Source of the DNA: Microvirga sp. TS319
GTDB taxonomy: Bacteria > Pseudomonadota > Alphaproteobacteria > Rhizobiales > Beijerinckiaceae
Direction: 5' to 3'
NCBI RefSeq assembly: GCF_041276405.1
Contig: NZ_JBGGGT010000002.1
Span: 124,001 to 188,000, forward strand
DNA: 64,000 nucleotides
This document shows positions 25,367-32,922 of the stretch, one piece after another. Under the pieces are notes generated by a model. The model was not told where the DNA came from, did no database searches, and saw only the letters and a list, made by a program, of their open reading frames with translations. The position numbers were made by a program, and so were the translations under genes. Numbering within the stretch: position 1 is the first letter of the stretch; each line of letters starts with the position of its first letter.

Positions 25367-26386
25367 TCAAGCGGCGGTGTAAACGACGCTGCGGTCGCGG
25401 CCTTGTTGCTTGGCCTGATAAAGAGCCGCATCGGCCTGAGCGATCAACGTCTCTGGGCTTCCGGCACTTTCAGGGCCAAGTGTTGCGATGCCGATGCTGA
25501 CCGTGACGAGATCATCGATTCCGTAAGGGTGCGGGATCCGGGCCGAGGTCAGCAACGATCTCACCCGCTCGGCCGTCTCCAAGGCCTGGGCGCCACCGGT
25601 ATCCGGAAGAATCAACGCGAATTCTTCACCCCCATACCGGGCCGCCAGGTCCTCGGAGCCGCTGCCCGCTTCCGACAATATGGGAGCACAGCGCCGGAGA
25701 GCCTCGTCCCCGGCCTGGTGCCCCCAACAATCGTTCAGGAGCTTGAAGCGGTCGAGATCGACCAGCAGGAGGGACAGCGGGCGCTGTGTCCGCTGAAACC
25801 GCCGCCAGGTGCGCTCGAGAGCTGCGTCGAAGGCGCGGCGATTGGCCAAGCCGGTGAGACTATCGGTTTCCGCAAGCTGCCTCAGGTCCTGGTTGCGACG
25901 CCACAGTTCCAGTTCATCCATGGCGATCGCGCCAAGATCCTGAAGAGGCGACAATTCAAATTCCTCTGCCGGCTGGGGAGCGTGCTTGAGAACGCACAGC
26001 GACGCGACAGTGATGCAATCCTCCGTCATGAGGGGCACGCCGGCATAGAAGCGGAACGGCAGATGAGGAAGAGCCGGATGGCCCTCAAGACGAGGGTCCG
26101 ACTGTAGGTCGCCGATCACGAGCGGCTCTCCCGACGCGATCATAATCTGACAAATCGTCTGGTCCCGGTCGGCCCATGGCGCGATGCCGCCGCCGTGAAC
26201 GGACTTCATCCATTGGTACCTGTCATCGACGAAGCCGATAAAGGCGGCATCGGCATCATAGAACTGCGCCGACAGACGGGTGATTCGGTCGAAGCGCTCG
26301 TCCTTTTCCGTGTCGAAAATTCCGCAGGAGAAAAGAAACTTGAGGCGCTCTGCTTCGTTCGAGGGCCGCTGAGGCACGACAAACAT
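25367..26386 (-). CDS. GAF-GGDEF diguanylate cyclase
   Basis: 339 residues: an N-terminal GAF domain (about 15-165; RFDRITRLSAQFYDADAAFIGFVDD...YAGVPL) and a C-terminal GGDEF domain with active-site RYGGEEFALILPDTGG, the DLDRFKLLNDCWGHQAGDEAL nucleotide region and the closing ADAALYQAKQQGR. It should make cyclic-di-GMP from two GTP in the cytoplasm under control of the GAF domain. The RxxD product-inhibition site is absent (GSED in its place). ATG 26386 follows AGGAG; upstream in-frame codons lack a site. Confidence 0.9.
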   Translation of the reverse strand: MFVVPQRPSNEAERLKFLFSCGIFDTEKDERFDRITRLSAQFYDADAAFIGFVDDRYQWMKSVHGGGIAPWADRDQTICQIMIASGEPLVIGDLQSDPRLEGHPALPHLPFRFYAGVPLMTEDCITVASLCVLKHAPQPAEEFELSPLQDLGAIAMDELELWRRNQDLRQLAETDSLTGLANRRAFDAALERTWRRFQRTQRPLSLLLVDLDRFKLLNDCWGHQAGDEALRRCAPILSEAGSGSEDLAARYGGEEFALILPDTGGAQALETAERVRSLLTSARIPHPYGIDDLVTVSIGIATLGPESAGSPETLIAQADAALYQAKQQGRDRSVVYTAA

Positions 26387-26624
26387 GTCAGAACTCCTGC
26401 TTTTCGAAACGTCGGACTGAGATGGCCTCCATATATCATGCGTGGCGGGCTTGCGACCGGTTGCGGACAAAAAGGGACACTGGGCCCGTTCGGACGAAGG
26501 GGTGCCGGTTCGCCGCTCGAAAAGTGCCGCTGAGCCGAAGACGTGAGCTGATTCCACAAAATCGGGAAACAGATCGGGCCCCATCGATCACGCCAGATGG
26601 CTGAAACTTGGCTTGGCCAGTGGC

Positions 26625-26789
26625 TCACGGCGGCAATTTCGGCGGCCTTGTCGGGTTGGACGCCATGGATTCCAGAGTTGGACCCAAGACCTTGATGGCG
26701 AAGCCGAGAGCCCCGCCGATCAACAGGCCGGTCACGATGACAAACGGCAGCAGGCTCCAATCACGGTGATTATCCATCCTGCGAGCCAT
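26625..26789 (-). CDS. Single-helix membrane microprotein (54 aa)
   Basis: Reads MARRMDNHRDWSLLPFVIVT then GLLIGGALGFAIKVLG and a proline-rich polar tail, ending TGA at 26625-26627. One transmembrane helix (residues about 12-33) with a basic N-terminus. No clear ribosome site; ATG 26777 is an alternative start. No family is recognised. Codon use looks like real coding and it lies directly upstream of the GGDEF gene in the same direction. Confidence 0.5.
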   Translation of the reverse strand: MARRMDNHRDWSLLPFVIVTGLLIGGALGFAIKVLGPTLESMASNPTRPPKLPP

Positions 26790-26883
26790 GATGTGCCCAA
26801 TCTGATTTGCTCGGAGTCCCGATCCGAGTTTAGCGCTATTCCGTCATCCATGGGAGCATCGTGCGTGCGAATGCAGGCTCACC

Positions 26884-27048
26884 CTAGAGCATCGGATTGG
26901 ATCCCAAAAGTGGGTCCACTTTTGGGATCCAATCCGATGCTCCACTCCGAAAAGAGCGCATCTTTCGGAGCGGACCCGAAGGGCCACGGCCGTGAAAACC
27001 GGTCCACTTTTCGCTAGCGCGGCCCGCTGGGTCCGCACGATGCGCTAG
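26884..27048. repeat. 165-bp composite hairpin repeat ending in CTAG
   Basis: First palindrome: GCATCGGATTGGATCCCAAA with its inverse TTTGGGATCCAATCCGATGC, nearly perfect over 30 bases per arm. The second part contains AGCGGACCCGAAGGGCC and CTAGCGCGGCCCGCTGGGTCC, the same insert seen at 35470-35564. The terminal CTAG (27045-27048) supplies the stop codon of the small gene on the minus strand. Confidence 0.88.
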
Positions 27049-27197
27049 TTCCACCCGCCTGCAGGCTCGTCGTCATCGTCGCTCGGCGGCACCATTTTCG
27101 CGTTGGCCAGTACCGCGATCAGCTTAACCGCGAGGGCAAAGCCCACGAGGAGAATTATTGCGCGCGGGAGCGTCATCTCCGAAATGAGTTGAGCCAT
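27045..27197 (-). CDS. Single-helix membrane microprotein (50 aa)
   Basis: MAQLISEMTLPRAIILLVGF, then a continuing hydrophobic helix to LANAKMVPP and an acidic tail SDDDDEPAGGWN. ATG 27197 has GGAGAGCGGGA just upstream, so I prefer it to the longer frame from 27257. It is divergent from the ribbon-helix-helix gene across a dyad. Its stop codon is formed by the repeat's CTAG. Function unknown. Confidence 0.55.
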   Translation of the reverse strand: MAQLISEMTLPRAIILLVGFALAVKLIAVLANAKMVPPSDDDDEPAGGWN

Positions 27198-27209
27198 TCC
27201 CGCTCTCCA

Positions 27210-27246
27210 ATCGTACATATGATTGAAGCGATAAGATATGTATGAT
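27210..27246. promoter_or_regulatory. Inverted repeat in the divergent promoter of the RHH gene
   Basis: ATCGTACATAT (27210-27220) and ATATGTATGAT (27236-27246) are complementary at 10 of 11 positions. The site lies between the small membrane gene and the ribbon-helix-helix gene. Ribbon-helix-helix proteins often repress their own promoter at such sites. Confidence 0.5.
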
Positions 27247-27296
27247 ACTTCCGTCAATCATAGATACGATAAAAAAATTGACGAAAAGAGGCCCGC

Positions 27297-27554
27297 TTGA
27301 CTCAATTTCGTATATACGTCACTCCATCCAAGGTTGGACGTAAAAAGCCGTCTAAAGTGGGTCGCAAAAAGCAATTTCAGACGCGGATCACACTGCCCCT
27401 CTCCGACGAGATGGCGGAACGCATCACTGCGACGTTACGTCCTGACGAAGTTCGTCTCGATTTCATCCGCGATGCCATCGAGCGGGAGCTGAAACGGCGG
27501 GAGCGCCTCAAGGACGGCCCAGTCAAAAGGACCGAATCGGGCTCAGACGCGTAG
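27297..27554 (+). CDS. Small ribbon-helix-helix DNA-binding protein
   Basis: 85 residues. QFQTRITLPLSDEMAERITA and RPDEVRLDFIRDAIERELKRR give the strand-helix-helix pattern of MetJ/Arc-type proteins. The lysine-rich N-terminus contains PSKVGRKK twice in tandem, with different codons in the two copies. Starts at TTG 27297 after AAAAGAGG. The gene and its promoter are more AT-rich than neighbours, which may mark acquired DNA. The TAG stop is the first TAG of the following hairpin repeat. A regulatory or partition role is inferred. Confidence 0.65.
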   Translation: MTQFRIYVTPSKVGRKKPSKVGRKKQFQTRITLPLSDEMAERITATLRPDEVRLDFIRDAIERELKRRERLKDGPVKRTESGSDA

Positions 27555-27635
27555 AGCATCGGACGTGACAAGTGGAATCCCGAAAGGGGATTCCATCCGA
27601 TGCTCCCTTCCTGGAAAGAGCGCATCGGGTCCCGA
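27552..27635. repeat. Hairpin repeat (shortened)
   Basis: TAGAGCATCGGACGTGACAAG, hairpin GGAATCCC...GGGATTCC, closing CCGATGCTCCCTTCCTGGAA and GCGCATCGGGTCCCG. The second hairpin is cut short compared with the 110-bp form. Confidence 0.8.
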
Positions 27636-27739
27636 CGACAATGCGAAACGGCTCGCCTTGCACAGCAGGGCGAGCCGTTACTTTTTCCTGGTCTCTGCGT
27701 TGCAGGCTCGGCACCGTCTGCTCCGGAGCGACGCGCCCT

Positions 27740-27970
27740 TTAATCCGTCAGCTGCCGCGCCTCTTCCGGCAGCATGATCGGGATGCCGTCGCGGATGGGA
27801 TAGGCGAGTTTGGCGCGCCGGCTGATCAGCTCCTGGCGTGCGGCGTCGTATTCCAGGGTTTCCTTGGTGAGCGGACAGACGAGAAGCTCGAGGAGCTTCG
27901 GATCGATGCGCGTTGCCTCGACGGGCTGCGGAGCATCGGTGTGGGGCGAGGCATTCGTCTCTGCAGACAT
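27740..27970 (-). CDS. Trm112-family protein (UPF0434)
   Basis: 76 residues: [46 protein letters not shown]. This small Zn-ribbon-like family in bacteria is related to the eukaryotic methyltransferase activator Trm112; the bacterial role is not settled. Only one of the usual cysteines (VCPLTK) is visible. Third gene of a cnoX-LonN-Trm112 operon, 11 bases after LonN. Confidence 0.88.
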   Translation of the reverse strand: MSAETNASPHTDAPQPVEATRIDPKLLELLVCPLTKETLEYDAARQELISRRAKLAYPIRDGIPIMLPEEARQLTD

Positions 27971-27981
27971 CGTTTTCAACC

Positions 27982-28653
27982 CTATTGCAGCGTCGAATCG
28001 GAGCTGACGCCACCGCGGGCGAGCTCGATCTCGGTGAGCGCGATGAGAACTTCCGCGCGGGTTTTCAGATTCGGCGCTTCGAGGAGCGCCTGCTTCTCGC
28101 GTACGCCGAAGGGGCTCATCATGCACAACGCATTGACCAGCGCCTCGTTGGGCGCCTCCTCGATGCCGCGCCAATCCACCTTCACATGGGCGGCATCCAC
28201 GAAGTCGCGAAGAGCCTTGACGACGCCGTTCCGATCCACCTCGTTCTCGCCCGCGCGGGCGATGAAGTCGTTCCCGAAAGGCTCGAAGTCCACGCGGCAG
28301 CGGCGGAAGAGCTCGACGGGCGGCAACTCCTCCTCGACACGGAACCGCGCGATGCCGATCAGCGTGATGAGATAGCGGCCGTCGCCCGTTTCGGCGAATT
28401 GCGTGATGCGGCCCGCGCAGCCGACGGAATAGAGCCTGGGGATGACCGAATTGGGATTGCTGTCCGCGTCCGGCTGAATCATGCCGATCACCCGGTCGGC
28501 CTTGAGCGCCTCGTCCACCATGGAGAGATAGCGCGGCTCGAAGATGTTGAGCGGCATCTGCCCGCGCGGCAGCAGCAGCGCGCCGGGGAGGGGAAAAACG
28601 GGAATGACCGACGGGCAATCTTCCGGCCCCCGGTATACCGCGTTCATTCCCAT
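27982..28653 (-). CDS. Lon N-terminal substrate-binding domain protein (LonN/PUA-like)
   Basis: 223 residues matching only the N-terminal domain of Lon protease ([51 protein letters not shown]), without AAA+ or protease domains. Such proteins are common in alphaproteobacteria next to cnoX; they may hold substrates or regulate Lon, which is inference. ATG 28653 follows GGGGAGA at 6 bases; ATG 28647 is the alternative. Confidence 0.9.
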   Translation of the reverse strand: MGMNAVYRGPEDCPSVIPVFPLPGALLLPRGQMPLNIFEPRYLSMVDEALKADRVIGMIQPDADSNPNSVIPRLYSVGCAGRITQFAETGDGRYLITLIGIARFRVEEELPPVELFRRCRVDFEPFGNDFIARAGENEVDRNGVVKALRDFVDAAHVKVDWRGIEEAPNEALVNALCMMSPFGVREKQALLEAPNLKTRAEVLIALTEIELARGGVSSDSTLQ

Positions 28654-28682
28654 GCCGATCTCCCCGTTGACGTCGAGCGACG

Positions 28683-29588
28683 TCAGGCAAACAGAAGCGA
28701 GGAAAGCTTCCGCCGTCCCGCGATGGTCATCTCGTCCATCGGGCCCCAGGCCTCGAAGAACTGGACGAGCTGCTTGCGTGCGCCGTCGTCGTTCCAATTG
28801 CGGTCGCGGCGGACGATTTCAAGGAGGTGGTTGACCGCTTCCTCGCGCTTTCCGCGCGCATTGAGGGCGATCGCCAGATCGAAGCGCGCCTGGTGATCGA
28901 GCGGGTCGGCTTCGACCCGGCGCTGAAGTTCGGCCGCATCGCCCAGGGAGCCCGCCTGCTCGGCGAGCTCCACGGCGGCCCGGGCGCCGGCGATCGCCGG
29001 GTCGTTCGCCTTGGCGGCGGGCGCCATGGCGAGGAAGCGCTTCGCGCCTTCGAGATCGCCGACATCCACATGGAGCTTCACCAGCGCGGCGAGAGCCGCC
29101 GTGTTGTCGGGCTCCTGCGAAAGGACGGCGGCATAGAGCTCGGCCGCGCCCGCCATGTCGCCGGCGGCTGCGAGCTGGTCCGCTTCGCTTAAGATTTCTT
29201 CCGTGGCGCCGGGGCCCAAGGGGCCGACGAGGCGTTCGATGAACGCCTTCAGCTGGCTCTCCGGCAGGGCGCCCATGAAGCCGTCCACCGGCTGACCGCG
29301 CTGGAAGGCGAAGACGGCGGGAATCGACTGCACCCCGAGCTGGCCCGCGATCTGCGGATGATCGTCGATGTTCATCTTCACCAGCTTCACCTTGCCGCCG
29401 GCGGCGCGAACCACCTTCTCCAGGACGGGGGTGAGCTGCTTGCAGGGGCCGCACCAGGGGGCCCAGAAATCGACCAGCACAGGGCGGTTCATCGATTCGG
29501 CCAGCACGTCCTGGCGGAAATCGGCCGTGGTGGTGTCCTTCACGAGATCGTCGGACGGCATTCCGGAGGAGGGGGTATCGGTCAACAT
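28683..29588 (-). CDS. cnoX: Thioredoxin-TPR chaperedoxin CnoX (YbbN-like)
   Basis: 301 residues. The thioredoxin domain (20-125) has an active CGPC at residues 46-49 in [14 protein letters not shown], so unlike E. coli YbbN it should be redox active. TPR-like repeats fill the C-terminal half ([38 protein letters not shown]). CnoX protects and hands over clients to GroEL/DnaK. GAGG precedes the ATG. First gene of the operon. Confidence 0.93.
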   Translation of the reverse strand: MLTDTPSSGMPSDDLVKDTTTADFRQDVLAESMNRPVLVDFWAPWCGPCKQLTPVLEKVVRAAGGKVKLVKMNIDDHPQIAGQLGVQSIPAVFAFQRGQPVDGFMGALPESQLKAFIERLVGPLGPGATEEILSEADQLAAAGDMAGAAELYAAVLSQEPDNTAALAALVKLHVDVGDLEGAKRFLAMAPAAKANDPAIAGARAAVELAEQAGSLGDAAELQRRVEADPLDHQARFDLAIALNARGKREEAVNHLLEIVRRDRNWNDDGARKQLVQFFEAWGPMDEMTIAGRRKLSSLLFA

Positions 29589-29640
29589 GCGATCCTCGAG
29601 GGGGTGATCGTGAAAAGAAGGTCTGTCCCTAGATGGGAGC

Positions 29641-30168
29641 TCAACCGTTGTCTGGCAAATCCGCAGGCGGTTCCGGCAGCTTCAGGATCAGCGGGTCGTG
29701 ACCGGTCGCGCGCAGGAACTTCACCAGATCCTCCCGCGACACGCCAGTGGTCATGGAATTCACCAGGGGATGAAAGTTCACGCGCTCGTGCTCCATCAGA
29801 TTGGCGTCGAGCACCATAGTCACCTTGCCTTCCGTATCGTTCACCACCGCGAAGGCGGTCACCGAGCCGGGCTCCACGCCCAGCATGGTGCGCAACTGGT
29901 CGGCGGAGCCGAAGGAGAGGCGGCCCGAAGCCCCGAGGGCCTCGTGGGTGCGCTTGAGGTCGATGGCGGTGTCGTGCTTGGCGGAAATGAGAAAGAAGCG
30001 CCCCTTCTTGTCCTTCACGAACAGGTTCTTGGAATGAGCGCCCGGAACCTGCTCCTTGACGGATTTCGATTCGGCGACCGTGAACACGGGCTCGTGCTCG
30101 ACGGTCTCGGACGGAATTCCCAGCGCGTCGAGGCGGTCCAGGAGTTCTTTGGGGGAGAGATGGGCCAA
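29641..30168 (-). CDS. Prolyl-tRNA editing/deacylase domain protein (ProX/PrdX, YbaK family)
   Basis: About 175 residues with the YbaK/ProX fold: ETVEHEPVFTVAESKSVKEQVPGAHSKNLFVKD (the invariant editing lysine in HSKNLFVKD), LRTMLGVEPGSVTAFAVVND and HPLVNSMTTGVSREDL. These hydrolyse alanine or other wrong amino acids from tRNA-Pro. The open frame runs upstream through a hairpin repeat, and no ATG lies between repeat and domain; TTG 30168 after CGGAG is the best start but is not certain. Confidence 0.85.
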   Translation of the reverse strand: MAHLSPKELLDRLDALGIPSETVEHEPVFTVAESKSVKEQVPGAHSKNLFVKDKKGRFFLISAKHDTAIDLKRTHEALGASGRLSFGSADQLRTMLGVEPGSVTAFAVVNDTEGKVTMVLDANLMEHERVNFHPLVNSMTTGVSREDLVKFLRATGHDPLILKLPEPPADLPDNG

Positions 30169-30197
30169 GGCAGGAAACTCCGACAGATCCCCGGCTT

Positions 30198-30310
30198 CTA
30201 GCGCATCGTGCGAAAAAGTGGACCCGGTTTTTCGCCAGAACGATGCACTCTTCCCAGGAAGGGAGCACCGGAGGCGATCCCGAAAGGGCAAATCCACGTT
30301 TCACGTGCGC
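30198..30310. repeat. Double-hairpin repeat, inverted orientation, degenerate
   Basis: Starts CTAGCGCATCGTGCGAAAAAG and contains ACGATGCACTCTTCCCAGGAA and CCGAAAGGGCAAATCC. It is the reverse complement arrangement of the common 110-bp form. It sits directly upstream of the ProX-type gene, overlapping its 5' leader. Confidence 0.75.
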
Positions 30311-30448
30311 GGCTCTCGCGGTCCTGGAAACCGGGCTCGAGCGCCGCGTCAAAAAGTTTGGCGAAAACCCCCGAAGCCCCTCTTGCCAAGCGACCCGATT
30401 TGGGGCAAATCAGCGGCCTCGCAACGATGCTTTGCCGCATCGCGGAGC

Positions 30449-30523
30449 GCGGGTGTAGCTCAGGGGTAGAGCACAACCTTGCCAAGGTTGGGGTCGAGGG
30501 TTCGAATCCCTTCGCCCGCTCCA
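30449..30523 (+). tRNA. tRNA-Gly (GCC anticodon)
   Basis: 75 bases including encoded CCA. Acceptor GCGGGTG pairs with CGCCCGC, D-arm AGCTCAGGGGTAGAGC, anticodon loop CTTGCCAA with anticodon GCC flanked by ACAAC/GGTTG stem bases, and T-arm GAGGGTTCGAATCCCTT. All stems close. Confidence 0.97.
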
Positions 30524-30546
30524 TTCTCTCAAGCGAGAGTCTTACG

Positions 30547-30577
30547 AAAGCCCGCCGTCAGGCGGGCTTTTCGTTTT
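30547..30577 (+). terminator. Intrinsic terminator after tRNA-Gly
   Basis: AAAGCCCGCC (30547-30556), loop GTCA, GGCGGGCTTT (30561-30570), then TCGTTTTT. Perfect 10-base stem 23 bases after the tRNA. Confidence 0.9.
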
Positions 30578-30691
30578 TGCGGTCCAAGCTGCGGTCCAAG
30601 CCGTCTGCCGGCGGTCTCCCGGAGAATCTCTTTAGACATTTGCTTCAGGATGGCTTTCAATCCTGAAGGTCAGGGTTCGCGGTGTCGCCGG

Positions 30692-31573
30692 ATGGACTGG
30701 AACGATCTCAGATATTTTCTCGCTGTCGCCCGGACCGGGAGCCTGTCGGCTGCAGCACGAGACCTGCGGGTCAGCCAGGCGACGATCGGCCGGAGGATTC
30801 AGGCTCTGGAAGCCGCTCTCGGAGGCGTCTTCTTCGAACGCCTGAACACCGGCTATGTTCTGACCTCCGCCGGCCGCCAGATTCAGAGCCGGGCGGAAGC
30901 GGCGGAGGCGGCCGTCCTTGCAGTCGCGCGCGGCGCGGATGCGGAGCGCGGGAACCTGGAAGGGAGCGTGCGCCTGGCGACGGGGGAGGCTCTGGCCAGT
31001 CATCTGATCACCCCCCACATGCCGGCCTTCCGGACGGCCTATCCGGCTCTCCAAATCGAGTTCGTGACAGGAATCCGTGCCGTGAGCCTGTCCCGGCGCG
31101 AGGCCGATCTGGCATTGCGGCTGATTCGTCCCGATGAGGGGGATCACATCCGACGTCGGGTGGGGCAGGTCGGGTTCGGACTTTACGCAGCCTCCAGCCT
31201 CATGGAGGTCCGGCCCGACATCAGGGAGAACCCCTGGGGTTTCGACTTCATCGGCTGGGATGCGTCGATGCAGGACACTCCCATGGCGGAATGGACGAAG
31301 GAGCAGGCTCTCAGCCGGATCGTCGCGACGACCACCAGCATGAATGTCCAATTGGCTCTGGTTCGGCAGGGAGTCGGGACGGCGATTCTGCCCTGCTTCG
31401 TTGCCGAGACCGTTCCCGGGCTGGTACGGCTCGTCGACCCGGCGGGGGTCGGTTCGCTCGATCTCTGGCTCGTCGCGCACCGGGATCTCAGCCGCGCACC
31501 GCGAGTCCGGGCAGTTCTGGATTTCGTGCGGGATATATGTGCGCGGGAAAAACCCCGGCTTTCGGCTCTCTGA
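30692..31573 (+). CDS. LysR-family transcriptional regulator
   Basis: 293 residues: N-terminal HTH (MDWNDLRYFLAVARTGSLSA, RDLRVSQATIGRRIQALE) and a LysR effector domain of the short type (GSVRLATGEALASHLI, RRADLALR-like stretch SRREADLALRLIRP, RQGVGTAILPCFVAE). The VSQATIGRRI helix is typical of regulators that control nearby oxidoreductases. It precedes a quinone oxidoreductase gene by 217 bases on the same strand, its likely target. Confidence 0.92.
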   Translation: MDWNDLRYFLAVARTGSLSAAARDLRVSQATIGRRIQALEAALGGVFFERLNTGYVLTSAGRQIQSRAEAAEAAVLAVARGADAERGNLEGSVRLATGEALASHLITPHMPAFRTAYPALQIEFVTGIRAVSLSRREADLALRLIRPDEGDHIRRRVGQVGFGLYAASSLMEVRPDIRENPWGFDFIGWDASMQDTPMAEWTKEQALSRIVATTTSMNVQLALVRQGVGTAILPCFVAETVPGLVRLVDPAGVGSLDLWLVAHRDLSRAPRVRAVLDFVRDICAREKPRLSAL

Positions 31574-31790
31574 AGCTCCGGCGGACCCGCTGTCCCTTCG
31601 CTGGAGCTGTTCTTCGGGTCATCCACATTTTTTGACCACGAACCGGATCCTCATCGCCGAAAAATGCTCTGGGTCCCGCCTCGGACTTGCGCTTTTCATC
31701 CTTGAAAAGGGTATCGCCACAAGCGTGGCTTCCGATGCCTGGAAGGCCCGGCCTATGACCAGCCCTGGTTTCAGTCGAAAGGGGTAAGTC

Positions 31791-32762
31791 ATGCCGACCG
31801 TCATCGAAATGTCCAGGCTTGGTGGCCCGGAAGTTCTTGTCGCGAAAGAGGTTCCCGTAGAGGCACTCGGACCGGGCCAGCTGCGCCTGCGTCACACCGT
31901 GATCGCCTTCAACTATGTCGACGTGTATCTTCGTCGGGGTGTGTACGAGGTGCCGCTCCCGTGCGTGCTTGGCGTCGAAGCCACGGCCATCGTGACGGAG
32001 GTGGGCGAGGCCGTCGCCGGCTTCAAGATCGGCGACCGCGTGGCTTACACGAACGAGCTGGGGGCTTACTCGACGGAGCGGACACTGGAGGCGTCCCGCG
32101 CCATTCCCCTGCCGAACGATCTCTCGGACGAGAGCGTGGCCGCGCTGCTCTTCAAGGGGCAGACGGCTCACATGCTCGTCAGGCGCGCCTACAAGGTCGC
32201 CGCGGGCGACACGATTCTCGTCTATGCGGCCGCGGGCGGCGTCGGCATGGCCGTGACGCGCTGGGCCAGGGCGCTGGGCGCCACTGTGATCGGCGTCGTC
32301 GGCTCCGAGGCGAAGGTCGAACTGGCCAGGGTCAACGGCTGCGATCACGTCGCCGTGCTTGGCAAGGACGACGTGGCCGCCTTCGCTCGCAAGGTCACGG
32401 ATGGCGCAGGGGTCCAGGCTGTTTACGATTCCATCGGGCGTGACACCTTTGAAGCGAGCATGAAGAGTCTGGCTCCGTTCGGAACCATGGTTTCCTATGG
32501 GCGGGCCTCGGGCGAGATCGATCCGATCGAGCCGCGTCCCCTCAGCCGCTACGGTTCGCTGCTGTTCACGCGCGCCAATGTCGACTGGCACATCGCCGAT
32601 ATCGCGATGTACCACAGCTCTGCGTCGGAGGTTTTCGATCTCATGCGATCCGGGGCCCTGGTCCCGCATATCGGTCAGCGCGTTCCGCTCAGCCAGGTCG
32701 CCGAGGTGCACCGGCAGGCCGAGGACCGTAAAACCCAAGGGGCGACGCTGCTGATCCCCTGA
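31791..32762 (+). CDS. qor: Quinone oxidoreductase (NADPH-dependent, zeta-crystallin type)
   Basis: 323 residues of the zinc-independent MDR family: GGPEVLVAKEVPVEALGPGQ, FNYVDVYLRRGVY, PCVLGVEATAIVTEVGE and the NADPH-binding VYAAAGGVGMAVTRWARALG near residue 147. It reduces quinones by one or two electrons with NADPH. No zinc ligands are visible, as expected for the family. Confidence 0.9.
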   Translation: MPTVIEMSRLGGPEVLVAKEVPVEALGPGQLRLRHTVIAFNYVDVYLRRGVYEVPLPCVLGVEATAIVTEVGEAVAGFKIGDRVAYTNELGAYSTERTLEASRAIPLPNDLSDESVAALLFKGQTAHMLVRRAYKVAAGDTILVYAAAGGVGMAVTRWARALGATVIGVVGSEAKVELARVNGCDHVAVLGKDDVAAFARKVTDGAGVQAVYDSIGRDTFEASMKSLAPFGTMVSYGRASGEIDPIEPRPLSRYGSLLFTRANVDWHIADIAMYHSSASEVFDLMRSGALVPHIGQRVPLSQVAEVHRQAEDRKTQGATLLIP

Positions 32763-32922
32763 TAGGCGAGATGGGGGACTGCGGGGCGATGATCCTTGCA
32801 GGCCCCCGCCGCTGGGCGTCCCCTTCCCGGGAAGCGCCTCGCGAATCGGACAGGGCGTCACTTTCCCCTCGCCAAGCCGAGCCGGCGCTATAAGATGATC
32901 CCCGCACGATGAAGGGGGTCCC

